Shown piece by piece: positions 1 through 9,597 of a DNA stretch of 64,000 nt (position 1 is the stretch's first letter; the number at the start of each line of letters is the position of its first letter). The notes under the pieces are model-generated. The model did no database searches. It worked only from the letters and a program-made list of their open reading frames with translations, and was not told where the DNA came from. Where the stretch lies: NCBI RefSeq assembly GCF_001927285.1, contig NZ_MSIG01000002.1, positions 372,001 through 436,000 of the forward strand, given 5' to 3'. This DNA comes from Mongoliimonas terrestris. Its GTDB lineage: Bacteria; Pseudomonadota; Alphaproteobacteria; Rhizobiales; Pleomorphomonadaceae. A program made the translations under genes and the position numbers.

Positions 1-553
1 GGGCGGCGGCGGGCGTTTCTTCATAACCCTCGAGGGTCAGCGGCCGGTGCACCCAGGGCACGTGGACGAAGAGCGCCGGAACGGTGGGGCGGCGCGCCGA
101 AAGACCGAGGAGAACGCGGTAGTAGAGGTCGTTGCAGACATAGCCGCCCGCGTCGTCCGAGATCACGATGCCCGGCACGATCGGCGCCAGATCGTCGCGG
201 AGCGCCGCAAGGTCGAAGCCGGTCTCCAGCGTCTCCGGCGCATCCTCGACCGCGTCGAGGCCGACGCGCCGGATCCCGGCGTTATCCGGTGCCGCACTGG
301 TGCAGCGGTTGCGGCCGAACCGCTCCAGCCGGAGATACTGGGTGTCGCCCGCAAGGCCGAACATCAGGACGGCCGAAGGGTCGATCCGCTCGACCTCGGC
401 GAGGAGCCGCGCGGCGGCCTGTTCGTACTCCACCGGCAGGAGGAGCGTGAAAACGCCCGCCGGTGGGGCGGCCGCGAGCCGCCGGACCAGGATATCCGCC
501 GGATTGACGGCACTTCCGCCGAACGCCTCGAAACCGGTGACGAGCAGGGCCAT
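1..553 (-). CDS. pcp: Pyroglutamyl-peptidase I (peptidase C15), C-terminus cut by window edge
   Basis: Cytosolic cysteine peptidase that removes N-terminal pyroglutamate. The frame stays open from an ATG at 553 to the window edge, giving 184 visible residues; about 25-30 are missing compared with the usual ~210. The N-terminus has the family signature TGFEAFGG...NP. The three catalytic residues can be placed at Glu77 (in LERFGRN), Cys140 (in AGGYVCND) and His164 (in LFVHVPW). The start overlaps the birA stop in a TGATG, so it is probably translationally coupled at the distal end of the nuo-birA transcript. A more typical neighbour at this place in related genomes is an RNase J gene, so the position is slightly unusual. 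Confidence 0.88.
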   Translation of the reverse strand, partial: MALLVTGFEAFGGSAVNPADILVRRLAAAPPAGVFTLLLPVEYEQAAARLLAEVERIDPSAVLMFGLAGDTQYLRLERFGRNRCTSAAPDNAGIRRVGLDAVEDAPETLETGFDLAALRDDLAPIVPGIVISDDAGGYVCNDLYYRVLLGLSARRPTVPALFVHVPWVHRPLTLEGYEETPAAA

Positions 554-1347
554 CAGGTCGCTCCCAACGCCTCTGCGGGGCCGAAGAACACGTCGCCGGC
601 GGAGATCACCTTCAGCGCGCCCGTGTCGAGCCGCAGGAGCAGGCGGCCGCTGTCGTCGAGCCCCTCGAACCGGCCGGTCAGCGTTTCAGCAGGCAGCCGC
701 ACGCGGATGGCCTCGCCGACGCCGCGCGCGCGGGCGAGCCACGCCTCGCGGATCGGCCCGAAGTCACCGCCCTGCCAGGCGGCGAGGCGGTGTGCCATCC
801 GGAGGGCCAGCCGTTCAAACAGCACGAGCGGTTCCGTCGGGTGGCCGAGCGCGCGAAGATCCGTGGCCGCATAGCCGGCATCCAGCGGATGGTGGGCGCA
901 GTTGATGCCGATGCCGATGGCGACCGCCCGCCCGGACGGGCCGGCGACGCCCTCGATCAGGATGCCGCACATCTTCGCCCCGTCGTGGAGCACGTCGTTC
1001 GGCCACTTGATCCGGAGCGGGCCGCGCGCGGGCGGCGGCAGCACGTCGGCGATCGCGTCGTGAACCGCGACCGCCACCACCAGCGGCAATTCGCCGAGCC
1101 GCGCGGCGGGCGCCGGATCGCGGAGGAGAAGCGTGGAGTAGAGGTTGCCGACCTCCGACGTCCACGGTCGGCCCTGCCGGCCGCGGCCAGAGACCTGCCG
1201 GCCGGCCACCACCCAGAGGCCGCCTGCCTCGCCGGCTTCCGCCTGCTCCAGGGCGACCGCGTTGGTGGAGCCCACCTCGTCGAGCAAAAGGGCGCGGAAA
1301 CCCGGCGGCAAGGCCGGGCCCGCGCCCTTTGAGGTCATCGTGCCCAT
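553..1347 (-). CDS. birA: Biotin-[acetyl-CoA-carboxylase] ligase BirA, catalytic type without HTH
   Basis: Transfers biotin, through biotinyl-AMP, to the lysine of biotin carboxyl carrier protein. The product is 264 residues from the ATG at 1347, or 261 from the ATG at 1338; neither has a clear Shine-Dalgarno. The biotin-binding loop G-R-G-R-Q-G-R-P-W and the segment KWPNDV followed by K-x-C-G-I-L-I-E are visible, and a C-terminal BPL_C-like beta domain ends the protein (GRFEGLDDSG). There is no N-terminal winged-helix DNA-binding domain, so it is an enzyme only and not a biotin-operon repressor. It begins 5 nt after nuoN, the usual alphaproteobacterial arrangement. Confidence 0.93.
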   Translation of the reverse strand: MGTMTSKGAGPALPPGFRALLLDEVGSTNAVALEQAEAGEAGGLWVVAGRQVSGRGRQGRPWTSEVGNLYSTLLLRDPAPAARLGELPLVVAVAVHDAIADVLPPPARGPLRIKWPNDVLHDGAKMCGILIEGVAGPSGRAVAIGIGINCAHHPLDAGYAATDLRALGHPTEPLVLFERLALRMAHRLAAWQGGDFGPIREAWLARARGVGEAIRVRLPAETLTGRFEGLDDSGRLLLRLDTGALKVISAGDVFFGPAEALGAT

Positions 1348-1352
1348 GGTGT

Positions 1353-2789
1353 CTAGAAGAGCGTGCGGGCCGCCGCCGCCGCGGCGCTGCCGAGCGGGCC
1401 GGACACCAGGACGAACAGGACCGTGAAGAGCCCTGCGCCCCACAGCACCGCGTTCAGCTCCACCGGCGTCTTTTCGAAGGCCGGGGCCGGCTCGTCGAAG
1501 TACATCACCTTGATGATGCGCAGGTAGTAGTAGGCACCCACCACGCTCGACAGGACGCCGATCACCGCCAGCGCCACCAGGCCCTGCTGGATGGCCGCCA
1601 CGAAGACGAAGTACTTGGCGAAGAAGCCCGCGAAGGGCGGAATGCCGGCGAGCGAGAACATGATCATGGCGAGGAAGAAGGCCATGGTCTTGTTGGTGCT
1701 GGAGAGGCCGGCCAGCTCGTAGATGTCCTCGGTCATCACGCCGTTCCGCCGCATGGCGAGGATGCACGCGAACGCGCCGGCGGTCATCGCCACGTAGGTG
1801 GCCAGATAGATGAGCACGCCCTGAACGCCGGTCTCCGTGCCGGCGGCGAGGCCCACGAGGGCGTAGCCCATGTGGCCGATCGACGAATAGGCCATCAGGC
1901 GCTTGATGTTGCGCTGGCCGATGGCGGCGAACGAACCGAGGATCATCGAGGCGATCGCCATGAAGGAGACGATCTGCTGCCAATCGCTGGTGATCGGCGC
2001 GAACGCATCGATCACCACCCGGATGAAGATCGCCATGGCGGCGACCTTTGGGGCGGCCGCGAAGAAGGCCGTCACCGGCGTCGGCGCGCCCTCGTAGACG
2101 TCCGGCGTCCACATGTGGAAGGGCACGGCCGAGACCTTGAAGGCGATGCCGGCGAGGAGGAAGACGAGGCCGAAGACCAGACCGACCGACGACCCGCCGC
2201 TCGCCACGATGGACGCCGCGATGGCGCCGAACTCGGTGTGGCCGGTGAAGCCGTAGACCAGCGAGGCGCCATAGAGGAGCATGCCGGACGAGAGGGCGCC
2301 GAGTACGAAATACTTCAGGCCCGCCTCGGACGACCGGGCGTCGTCCCGGTGGATGGCGGCGACCACGTAGGAGGCGAGCGAGGTGAGTTCCAAGCCGAGA
2401 TAGACCGCGATGAGGTCGTTGGCCGAGATCATCATCATCATGCCGAGGGTGGCGATGACGATGAGAACGGGGAACTCGAACCGCTCGAACCGCTCCTGCC
2501 GGACGAAGCCGACGGCCATCAGGATGGCGAGCGCCGAGCCGATCAGCGCCAGCACCTTCAGGAAGCGCGCGAAACCGTCGACAATGAAGGCACCCCCGAA
2601 GGTGGCCCCTTCGGCATCCATCGCGATCACCACCACCGCGACGCCGGCCAAGAGAATGACCGACAGGGTGGTGACGAAGCGGGTGGACGCCTCGCCCATG
2701 AAGACGCCGATCATCAGGAGCGCCATCGAGCCGACGGCGAGCATGATCTCAGGCAGGGCGAGCGAGAAGATGTGGGGTTCGACGACCAT
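1353..2789 (-). CDS. nuoN: NADH-quinone oxidoreductase subunit N
   Basis: Antiporter-like proton-translocating membrane subunit of complex I. The 478-residue protein is made almost entirely of hydrophobic helices (about 14) and has the proton_antipo_M signature in the stretch [21 protein letters not shown] around residues 215-235, with a functional lysine-histidine pair, and a second lysine in AAPKVAAM. It also shows the broken-helix segment ahead of [11 protein letters not shown]. It is the last nuo gene, 12 nt after nuoM, and is followed directly by birA. Length matches the family. Confidence 0.97.
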   Translation of the reverse strand: MVVEPHIFSLALPEIMLAVGSMALLMIGVFMGEASTRFVTTLSVILLAGVAVVVIAMDAEGATFGGAFIVDGFARFLKVLALIGSALAILMAVGFVRQERFERFEFPVLIVIATLGMMMMISANDLIAVYLGLELTSLASYVVAAIHRDDARSSEAGLKYFVLGALSSGMLLYGASLVYGFTGHTEFGAIAASIVASGGSSVGLVFGLVFLLAGIAFKVSAVPFHMWTPDVYEGAPTPVTAFFAAAPKVAAMAIFIRVVIDAFAPITSDWQQIVSFMAIASMILGSFAAIGQRNIKRLMAYSSIGHMGYALVGLAAGTETGVQGVLIYLATYVAMTAGAFACILAMRRNGVMTEDIYELAGLSSTNKTMAFFLAMIMFSLAGIPPFAGFFAKYFVFVAAIQQGLVALAVIGVLSSVVGAYYYLRIIKVMYFDEPAPAFEKTPVELNAVLWGAGLFTVLFVLVSGPLGSAAAAAARTLF

Positions 2790-2801
2790 GGGTTTCCCGC
2801 C

Positions 2802-4328
2802 TCAGTGGACAAGCGCCGACGGGACCAGCGCCGCCGTCTGGGATGCCGCCTCGATGGCGGCCTGGTAGTTGCGGACGAGGGCCTCCACCGATGCCGCGCA
2901 GGCGTCGAGGATGGGCACGGGGTAGACGCCGAAATAGATCGTTAGCACCACGAGCGGCGCCAGGATGGCAATCTCCCGCCGGTCCACGTCCATGATGCCC
3001 TGCAGCGACACCTTGGTGAGTTGGCCCCACACCACCCGGCGGAACAGCCAGAGCGCGTAGGCGGCCGACAGGATCACGCCAGTGGTCGCGACGAAGGCCA
3101 CCCAGGTGTTCACCTGGAAGGCGCCGAGGAGCGTCAGGAATTCTCCGACGAAGCCGGAGGTGCCGGGCAGGCCGACGTTCGCCATGGTGAAGACCAGGAA
3201 GGCGAAGGCATAGACCGGCATGCGGTTGACGAGTCCGCCGTAGGCGTCGATGTCGCGGGTGTGCATGCGGTCGTAGACGACGCCGACGCAGAGGAAGAGC
3301 GCGCCGGAGACGAAGCCGTGGGAGATCATCTGGAAGATGGCGCCCTGGATGCCCTGCACGTTCATCGTGAAGATGCCCATGGTCACGTAGCCCATGTGGG
3401 CGACCGACGAGTAGGCGATCAGTTTCTTGATGTCCTCCTGCATCAGGGCGACGAGCGACGTGTAGACGATCGCCACCGCCGAGAGCGTGAAGACGAGCGG
3501 CGCGAAGTCCGCCGACGCCAGCGGGAACATCGGCACGGAAAAGCGCAGGAAGCCGTAGCCGCCCATCTTCAGGAGGATGCCGGCGAGGATGACCGAGCCT
3601 GCGGTCGGCGCCTCCACGTGGGCGTCCGGCAGCCAGGTGTGCACCGGCCACATGGGCATCTTTACCGCGAAGGAGGCGAAGAAGGCGAGCCACAGCCACG
3701 TCTGCATGCCGGCCGGGAAGTCCGCCTCCAGGAGGCGGACGATGTCCGTGGTGCCCGCGTGCCAGTACATGGCCATCATGGCGAGCAGCATCAGCACGGA
3801 GCCGAGCAGCGTGTAGAGGAAGAACTTGTAGGAGGCGTAGACCCGGCGCTTGCCGCCCCAGACGCCGATGATGAGGAACATCGGAATGAGGCCGCCTTCG
3901 AAGAAGACGTAGAAGAGCACGATGTCGAGGGCGCAGAAGACGCCGATCATCAGCGTTTCCAGCACCAGGAAGGCGATCATGTACTCCTTCACCCGGTGCT
4001 CGACCGAGTGCCAGCTCGCCAGGATGCAGAAGGGCATCAGGAAGGTGGTGAGAAGGACGAACATCACCGAGATGCCGTCGACGCCCATCCGGTAGGAGAA
4101 GAAGCCTCCCATCCAGTCGATCTCCTCCACCAGTTGGAAGCCGGGGTTGGAGGTGTCGAAGGCGCCGAGGATGAAGAGCGAGAGGCCGAAGGTGACGCCG
4201 GTGGTGATCAGCGCCACCCGGCGGATGTTCATCACCGCGACCTCGTCCTGCGCCCTCACCAGAAGGATGAAAAGGACGCCGGCGAGCGGCAGGAAGGTGA
4301 CGAGAGAGAGAAGCGGCAGTCCGCCCAT
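2802..4328 (-). CDS. nuoM: NADH-quinone oxidoreductase subunit M
   Basis: Antiporter-like proton pump of the complex I membrane arm, 508 residues and about 14 transmembrane helices. The essential glutamate lies in [10 protein letters not shown] (around residue 145). The central lysine segment [19 protein letters not shown] and the helix [10 protein letters not shown] are present. The start is fixed by a TGATG overlap with the nuoL stop, which makes translational coupling likely. All family landmarks are intact. Confidence 0.97.
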   Translation of the reverse strand: MGGLPLLSLVTFLPLAGVLFILLVRAQDEVAVMNIRRVALITTGVTFGLSLFILGAFDTSNPGFQLVEEIDWMGGFFSYRMGVDGISVMFVLLTTFLMPFCILASWHSVEHRVKEYMIAFLVLETLMIGVFCALDIVLFYVFFEGGLIPMFLIIGVWGGKRRVYASYKFFLYTLLGSVLMLLAMMAMYWHAGTTDIVRLLEADFPAGMQTWLWLAFFASFAVKMPMWPVHTWLPDAHVEAPTAGSVILAGILLKMGGYGFLRFSVPMFPLASADFAPLVFTLSAVAIVYTSLVALMQEDIKKLIAYSSVAHMGYVTMGIFTMNVQGIQGAIFQMISHGFVSGALFLCVGVVYDRMHTRDIDAYGGLVNRMPVYAFAFLVFTMANVGLPGTSGFVGEFLTLLGAFQVNTWVAFVATTGVILSAAYALWLFRRVVWGQLTKVSLQGIMDVDRREIAILAPLVVLTIYFGVYPVPILDACAASVEALVRNYQAAIEAASQTAALVPSALVH

Positions 4329-6445
4329 CAGTTGATCCCCCCGGCGAACATGGCCCACGTGATGAGGGCGGCGACGCCGATCAGCATGGCGAAAGCGTAG
4401 TGGTAGACGTAGCCGGTCTGCAGCCGGACGACCCGGGCGGAGACGTCCTGCACCCGTGCGGCGACGCCGTTCGGGCCGAGGCCGTCGATCACCATGCCGT
4501 CTCCCGCCTTCCAGAAGAAGCGGCCGAGGGCCTTGGCCGAGCGCACGAACAGGAGGTCGTAGAGCTCGTCGAAGTACCACTTGTTGAGCAGGAACTGGTA
4601 GAGCGCGTCGTGCCGGGCGGCGAGCCGCTTGGGCTGCTCCGGATCGGCGATGTAGAACCAGTAGGCGATGCCGAGGCCGAAGAGCATGGCGAAGAAGGGC
4701 GACGCCTTCACCCAGGCCGGCACCTCGTGCATGTCGTGCAGGATGTGGTTCTCCGGCCCGTAGAGGAGCGCGCCCTTCCAGAACTCGCCCTGCGCCTCGC
4801 CGACGAACGCCTCGTAGAATACCATGCCGGCGAGCACCGCGCCGACGGAGAGCACGATCAGCGGGATCAGCATCACCCGCGGGCTCTCGTGGGCGTGCTC
4901 GAAGGTGTGGTGATCGGCGCGGGTCTGACCGAAAAAGGTCAGGAAAATCAAGCGCCAGGAGTAGAAGGACGTCATCGCCGCGGCGATCAGCGTCAGCATG
5001 AAGGCGTAGCCGGCGAAGCTGTTGTGTCCGGCGTAGGCGCTCTCGATGATGGCGTCCTTGGAGAGGAAGCCGGCGAAGCCGATGTGGGTGAGCGGGATGC
5101 CGACGCCGGTGATGGCGAGGGTGCCGATCAGCATCGTCCAGTAGGTCACCGGGATCTTCGAGCGCAGCCCGCCCATCTTCCGCATGTCCTGCTCGTGGTG
5201 CATGGCATGGATGACCGAGCCGGCGCCGAGGAAGAGCAGGGCCTTGAAGAAGGCGTGGGTGAACAGGTGGAAGACGCCCGCTCCGTAGGCACCGACGCCG
5301 AGGGCGACGAACATGTACCCCAATTGGGAGCACGTCGAGTAGGCGATGACGCGCTTTATGTCGTTCTGAACGAGCCCGACTGTAGCGGCGAAGAAGGCCG
5401 TTGTAGCGCCGATGAAGGTTACAAAGGTCAGCGTCCCGTGCGCGTGCTCGAAGAGCGGCGACAGGCGCGCCACCATGAACACGCCGGCGGTCACCATGGT
5501 GGCGGCATGGATCAGCGCCGACACCGGCGTCGGGCCCTCCATGGCGTCCGGCAGCCAGGTGTGCAGCAGGAACTGGGCCGACTTGCCCATGGCGCCGATG
5601 AAGAGCAGGAAGGTGATGATCTCCAGGGCATGCCACTCGGCGCCGAGGAAGATCATCGACTGCTCGGCCACCGCTTCGGTGTTGGCGAAGATGGCGTCGA
5701 AGCCGACCGAGCCGAACACGGCGAAGACGCCGAAGATGCCGAGGGCGAAGCCGAAGTCGCCGACGCGGTTTACCACGAAGGCCTTGATCGCCGCCGCCGA
5801 GGCCGAGGGCTTCTTGTACCAGAAGCCGATCAGGAGGTAGGAGGCGAGACCGACGCCCTCCCAGCCGAAGAACATTTGGACCAGGTTGTCCGACGTCACC
5901 AGCATCAGCATGGCGAAGGTGAAGAGCGACAGGTAGGCGAAGAAGCGAGGCCGGCCGGGATCCTCGCTCATGTAGCCGATCGAATAGGCGTGCACGAGCG
6001 ACGACACGGTCGTCACCACGATCAGCATCATCACCGTCAGCGTGTCGATCCGGAACGACCAGTCGACCACCAGCGCGCCGGACGTCATCCAGGCGGCGAC
6101 CGGCACCCGGAAGGTCTCGCCATCGCCGAAGCCGACCGTCAGGAAGGCCACCCAGGAGAGAAGGCAGGAGACGATCAGGAAGCCCGTGGTGACGAGTTCG
6201 GCGATGCGCGACCCGGGTGCGGCCGGCTCCGCCGCGTGGTGGTCGTCGTGGCCGTGGTCGTCGTGCGCCGCATGGGCGTGCGCGGCGTGGTCGTGGCCAT
6301 GATCCCCGTGGCCGTGATCGTCGGGGCCGTGGTGCCCGTGGGCGCCGCCGACGGGGGCCGGGATGGTGGTCCGGGCGCCCCAGAGCGCGATCGCACCGGC
6401 GATCAGGAAGCCGACGAGCGGCAGGAAGACGATGAGGGAATACAT
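4328..6445 (-). CDS. nuoL: NADH-quinone oxidoreductase subunit L with a His/Asp-rich loop
   Basis: Largest antiporter-like subunit, with the long lateral helix at its C-terminus that braces NuoM and NuoN. It has 705 residues against ~610-650 in many relatives. Core motifs are [20 protein letters not shown] and [13 protein letters not shown] in the middle, and the ubiquinone-oxidoreductase N-terminal region with WEGVGLASY. After the first transmembrane helix (about residues 4-22) there is an insertion, residues 35-73, with 15 histidines and 8 aspartates within residues 36-70. Such a stretch could bind metal ions; its function is unknown to me. A GAGGAGA Shine-Dalgarno lies about 10 nt before the ATG. 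Confidence 0.97.
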   Translation of the reverse strand: MYSLIVFLPLVGFLIAGAIALWGARTTIPAPVGGAHGHHGPDDHGHGDHGHDHAAHAHAAHDDHGHDDHHAAEPAAPGSRIAELVTTGFLIVSCLLSWVAFLTVGFGDGETFRVPVAAWMTSGALVVDWSFRIDTLTVMMLIVVTTVSSLVHAYSIGYMSEDPGRPRFFAYLSLFTFAMLMLVTSDNLVQMFFGWEGVGLASYLLIGFWYKKPSASAAAIKAFVVNRVGDFGFALGIFGVFAVFGSVGFDAIFANTEAVAEQSMIFLGAEWHALEIITFLLFIGAMGKSAQFLLHTWLPDAMEGPTPVSALIHAATMVTAGVFMVARLSPLFEHAHGTLTFVTFIGATTAFFAATVGLVQNDIKRVIAYSTCSQLGYMFVALGVGAYGAGVFHLFTHAFFKALLFLGAGSVIHAMHHEQDMRKMGGLRSKIPVTYWTMLIGTLAITGVGIPLTHIGFAGFLSKDAIIESAYAGHNSFAGYAFMLTLIAAAMTSFYSWRLIFLTFFGQTRADHHTFEHAHESPRVMLIPLIVLSVGAVLAGMVFYEAFVGEAQGEFWKGALLYGPENHILHDMHEVPAWVKASPFFAMLFGLGIAYWFYIADPEQPKRLAARHDALYQFLLNKWYFDELYDLLFVRSAKALGRFFWKAGDGMVIDGLGPNGVAARVQDVSARVVRLQTGYVYHYAFAMLIGVAALITWAMFAGGIN

Positions 6446-6459
6446 CGGATCGGGTCTCC

Positions 6460-6768
6460 TCAGCCCTTCATCATGTTGATGTCTTCCACCGCGATCGTGC
6501 CGCGGTTGCGGAAGAAGACCACCAGGATGGCAAGGCCGATGGCGGCTTCGGCGGCGGCGACCGTCAGCACGAAGAGCGCGAAGATCTGGCCGACAAGGTC
6601 GTTGAGGTGGGCCGAGAAGGCCACCAGGTTGAGGTTGACCGCCAGGAGGATCAGCTCGACCGACATCAGGATGACGATGACGTTCTTCCGGTTGAGGAAG
6701 ATGCCGAGGATCCCGAGCGTGAACAGGATCGCCGCGACCGAGAGGTAGTGGGAGAGACCGATGACCAT
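6460..6768 (-). CDS. nuoK: NADH-quinone oxidoreductase subunit K
   Basis: Small three-helix complex I membrane subunit, 102 residues and homologous to MrpC. The two buried glutamates expected for proton transfer are visible at Glu38 (SVELILL) and Glu74 (AAAEAAIGL). It starts 40 nt after nuoJ and ends 14 nt before nuoL. Its size is exactly that of the family. Confidence 0.97.
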   Translation of the reverse strand: MVIGLSHYLSVAAILFTLGILGIFLNRKNVIVILMSVELILLAVNLNLVAFSAHLNDLVGQIFALFVLTVAAAEAAIGLAILVVFFRNRGTIAVEDINMMKG

Positions 6769-6808
6769 GGGCGGTGCCTTGTGGTTGATCGTGTTCGGGC
6801 GGGGCGGA

Positions 6809-7420
6809 TCAGAGCCCGCGGCCCGACTCGACCTTCTTGATTTCCATGGAGGTGGCGCGGGTGCGGGCGACCTGGACGTTGATGTCCTGGCGCTTCACGT
6901 TGGCCTTGTGGCGCAGCGTCAGCACGATGGCGCCAACCATCGCGACGAGCAGCACCATGGCGGCCGCCTGGAAGAAGTAGACGTAGCGGGTGTAGAGCAG
7001 CCGCCCGATCGCCTCGATGTTGGAGACCTCGTTCATGTCCGGAATGGGCGCCGCCGTGGCGCCGCCGACGTTCGGCGCGATCACCCAGGCACCGACCACG
7101 AACAGGAGCTCGGCGAGGAAAATGACGCCGATCAGCATGCCCACCGGCAGGTATTGCAGGAAGCCCTGGCGCAGCTCCGCGAAGTCCACGTCGAGCATCA
7201 TCACGACGAAGAGGAAGAGCACCGCCACCGCGCCCACGTAGACCACGATGAGGATGAGGGCGAGGAATTCCGCCCCCGCCAGCATGAAGAGGCCCGCCGC
7301 GTTGACGAAGGCGAGGATCAGGAACAGCACGGAATGCACCGGGTTCCTGGCCGAGATCACCATCACGGCGGATGCGATCGTGATCGCGGCGAAGAGGTAG
7401 AAGAAGAAGGCTTCGATCAT
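6809..7420 (-). CDS. nuoJ: NADH-quinone oxidoreductase subunit J
   Basis: Membrane subunit next to the quinone-site end of the antiporter chain, 203 residues with five hydrophobic helices. The third helix carries the conserved segment [17 protein letters not shown], the site of the pi-bulge in known structures. The C-terminus is a charged tail. It is separated from upstream nuoI by an unusually long 275-bp gap that holds an inverted-repeat element, so its expression may depend on read-through. Confidence 0.96.
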   Translation of the reverse strand: MIEAFFFYLFAAITIASAVMVISARNPVHSVLFLILAFVNAAGLFMLAGAEFLALILIVVYVGAVAVLFLFVVMMLDVDFAELRQGFLQYLPVGMLIGVIFLAELLFVVGAWVIAPNVGGATAAPIPDMNEVSNIEAIGRLLYTRYVYFFQAAAMVLLVAMVGAIVLTLRHKANVKRQDINVQVARTRATSMEIKKVESGRGL

Positions 7421-7509
7421 CGTCCCGTCCCGGCCCCCGTGGCGACGCCGGAGGGCATCCGCCTGGTGTTCGTCTTGTCTTCTCGTTCGAGGCGCCCAAC
7501 CCGCATCGG

Positions 7510-7656
7510 CGGTGGTTCACCCCTCACCCTACCCTCTCCCACAAGGGGAGAGGGGGCGCCCGACCGTCGGGCGCCTCGCCTGTGACGCCGCAAGGCGCTC
7601 TCCCGAACTGCGCCGGGCCCCCTCTCCCCTTGTGGGAGAGGGTTGGGGAGAGGGGA
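7510..7656. repeat. REP-like double palindrome inside the nuo operon (nuoI-nuoJ gap)
   Basis: Two arms, 7520-7556 and 7618-7655, are near-perfect reverse complements of each other, each a CT-rich block leading to CACAAGGGGAGAGGGGG. Each arm can also fold on itself (CCCCTCTCCC against GGGGAGAGGGG). Between them lies a separate perfect hairpin at 7555-7575 (GGCGCCCGAC, one base, GTCGGGCGCC). Single copies of the same family occur at 38704-38742, 52298-52335 and 52390-52427. The leader GGTGGTTCAC precedes the left arm here and both 52-kb copies. Confidence 0.85.
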
Positions 7657-7695
7657 AGGACCCGCGACCTCGGCCGCCCGTCCGCCCCCCTCCCC

Positions 7696-8184
7696 TCACC
7701 GATACGGCGCGTCTTCCCGCATGTTGCGGGCGATCTCGCGTTCCCAGCGGTCGCCGTTCGCGAGCAGGCGCTCCTTGTTGTAGTAGAGCTCCTCGCGCGT
7801 CTCGGTGGCGAACTCGAAGTTCGGCCCTTCCACGATGGCGTCCACCGGGCAGGCTTCCTGGCAGAAGCCGCAGTAGATGCACTTCACCATGTCGATGTCG
7901 TAACGCGTCGTGCGGCGGGTGCCGTCGTTGCGGCGCGGACCGGCCTCGATGGTGATGGCCTGGGCGGGGCAGACGGCCTCGCACAGCTTGCAGGCGATGC
8001 AGCGTTCCTCGCCGTTCGGATAGCGGCGGAGCGCGTGCTCGCCGCGAAAGCGCGGCGAGGTCGGGTTCTTCTCGAACGGGTAGTTGATGGTCGGCTTCGG
8101 CTTGAAGAAGTAGCGCATGGCCAGGAAGAACCCGGACACGAACTCCTTCAGGAGCAGAGAGCGCGCAACGGCGTCGATGGCCAT
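7696..8184 (-). CDS. nuoI: NADH-quinone oxidoreductase subunit I (two [4Fe-4S] clusters)
   Basis: Ferredoxin-like peripheral-arm subunit carrying clusters N6a and N6b. The two motifs [12 protein letters not shown] and [12 protein letters not shown] are complete. The ATG at 8184 gives 162 residues, the standard length; an upstream in-frame extension would add a non-conserved leader. An amphipathic N-terminus ([18 protein letters not shown]) anchors it to the membrane arm. The gap to nuoJ holds a REP-like palindrome. Confidence 0.97.
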   Translation of the reverse strand: MAIDAVARSLLLKEFVSGFFLAMRYFFKPKPTINYPFEKNPTSPRFRGEHALRRYPNGEERCIACKLCEAVCPAQAITIEAGPRRNDGTRRTTRYDIDMVKCIYCGFCQEACPVDAIVEGPNFEFATETREELYYNKERLLANGDRWEREIARNMREDAPYR

Positions 8185-8293
8185 CGGTTCGTCCTTGTGT
8201 TGTCCTTGCGGTCGCCGCATCGGGCGCCCGCGGTTCCGATTTTCATTCGGGATCTGCTTTCGCAGCTCCCTTCGTCCCTTGAGCCCGCGTTCC

Positions 8294-8533
8294 TCAGGGC
8301 CCGCCGGCGCCGATGCCGGACACCGACACGCCCAGCCACCAGCCGAGGCCGGCGAACACGAGGGCGTTCACCAGGAACACGCCCCGCATCACGAGGTCCA
8401 TCCGCTTCGGGTCCGGCGGCGTTCCCATCCGGTCGATGGTGCGACGGACGAGAGCGGCGATGACCGCGAAATCCAGAATGCCGACCCCGAGACCGACGGC
8501 GGCGCCGATGACCCCGGAGAGCGGCAGGTCCAT
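8294..8533 (-). CDS. Small two-helix membrane protein between nuoH and nuoI
   Basis: A 79-residue protein starting one base after the nuoH stop codon. It has two predicted transmembrane helices, about residues 7-27 ([20 protein letters not shown]) and 51-72 ([20 protein letters not shown]), joined by a short charged loop with PPDPKRMD. Codon use (GC at third positions) is like that of its neighbours. I do not recognise the family. The tight spacing and co-direction suggest co-translation with nuoH, so an accessory or assembly role for complex I is possible but is inference only. Confidence 0.7.
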   Translation of the reverse strand: MDLPLSGVIGAAVGLGVGILDFAVIAALVRRTIDRMGTPPDPKRMDLVMRGVFLVNALVFAGLGWWLGVSVSGIGAGGP

Positions 8534-8534
8534 G

Positions 8535-9584
8535 TCAGCTCCCCGCCCAGCCGGTGAGCTGCAGCACGCCGGCCACGATCACGACCATCGCCAGCGAGAT
8601 CGGCAGGAAGACCTTCCAGCCGAGCCGCATGAGCTGGTCGTAGCGGTAGCGGGGGACCATGGCCTTGGCCATAGCGATGAAGAAGAAGACGAGGCAGGTC
8701 TTCAGGGTGAACCAGATGACGCCCGGGATCCAGTTGAACGGCGGGATGTCCAGCGGCGGCAGCCAGCCGCCCATGAAGAGGATGGCGGTGAGTGCGCACA
8801 TGGTGACGATCGCCACATACTCGCCGAGCATGAACATCATGTACGGGGTTGAGCCGTACTCCACCATGAAGCCCGCCACCAGCTCCGATTCCGCCTCGAC
8901 CAGGTCGAAGGGCGGCCGGTTCGTCTCGGCGAGCGCCGAGATGAAGAAGATCACGAACATCGGGAAGAGCGGCAGCCAGTACCAGTTCAGGATCTCCAGG
9001 AAGGGCAGGCCGATCATGTCGGCAAGGCCTGTTTCCTGGCTCCGCACGATCTCGGTCATGTTGAGCGAGCCGGCGCAGAGGAGAACCGTGATGATGACGA
9101 AGCCGATCGACACCTCGTAGGAGACCATCTGCGCCGCCGAGCGGAGCGCCGACAGGAAGGGATACTTCGAGTTGGACGCCCACCCGCCGATGATGATGCC
9201 GTAGACCATCAGCGACGAGATGGCGAAGATGAAGAGGATGCCGATGTTGATGTCGGCCACCACCCAGCCGTCCGCCACGGGCACCACCGCCCAGGCGAGC
9301 AGCGCCAGGGTGCAGGTGACGAGCGGCGCGAGCAGGAAGAGGCTCTTCGACGCGCCGGATGGGATGACCGGCTCCTTGAGGACGAACTTGAGAAGGTCCG
9401 CGAACGACTGAAACAGGCCGAATGGCCCGACCACGTTGGGGCCGCGCCGGATCTGCACAGCCGCCCAGACCTTGCGGTCGGCGTAGAGCAGGTAGGCCAC
9501 CAGCACCAGGAGCACCACCAGCAGAACGACGCTCTGCGCGGTGATGACGAGCACGGGCCAGAGGATGTCGGACCAGAAATTCAT
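8535..9584 (-). CDS. nuoH: NADH-quinone oxidoreductase subunit H
   Basis: Membrane subunit that forms much of the quinone-binding chamber and contacts NuoB and NuoD. It has 349 residues and about eight helices. The most conserved loop, [20 protein letters not shown] (around residues 210-230), and the segment [18 protein letters not shown] near residue 45 are present. It lies 13 nt downstream of nuoG. Length and motifs are typical. Confidence 0.97.
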   Translation of the reverse strand: MNFWSDILWPVLVITAQSVVLLVVLLVLVAYLLYADRKVWAAVQIRRGPNVVGPFGLFQSFADLLKFVLKEPVIPSGASKSLFLLAPLVTCTLALLAWAVVPVADGWVVADINIGILFIFAISSLMVYGIIIGGWASNSKYPFLSALRSAAQMVSYEVSIGFVIITVLLCAGSLNMTEIVRSQETGLADMIGLPFLEILNWYWLPLFPMFVIFFISALAETNRPPFDLVEAESELVAGFMVEYGSTPYMMFMLGEYVAIVTMCALTAILFMGGWLPPLDIPPFNWIPGVIWFTLKTCLVFFFIAMAKAMVPRYRYDQLMRLGWKVFLPISLAMVVIVAGVLQLTGWAGS

Positions 9585-9597
9585 GGTGTTGTCGTCC

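Noticed and set aside
4400..6748. A 782-codon plus-strand frame opposite nuoL.
   Set aside because: It is a composition shadow of nuoL; nuoL has all catalytic motifs in the minus frame.
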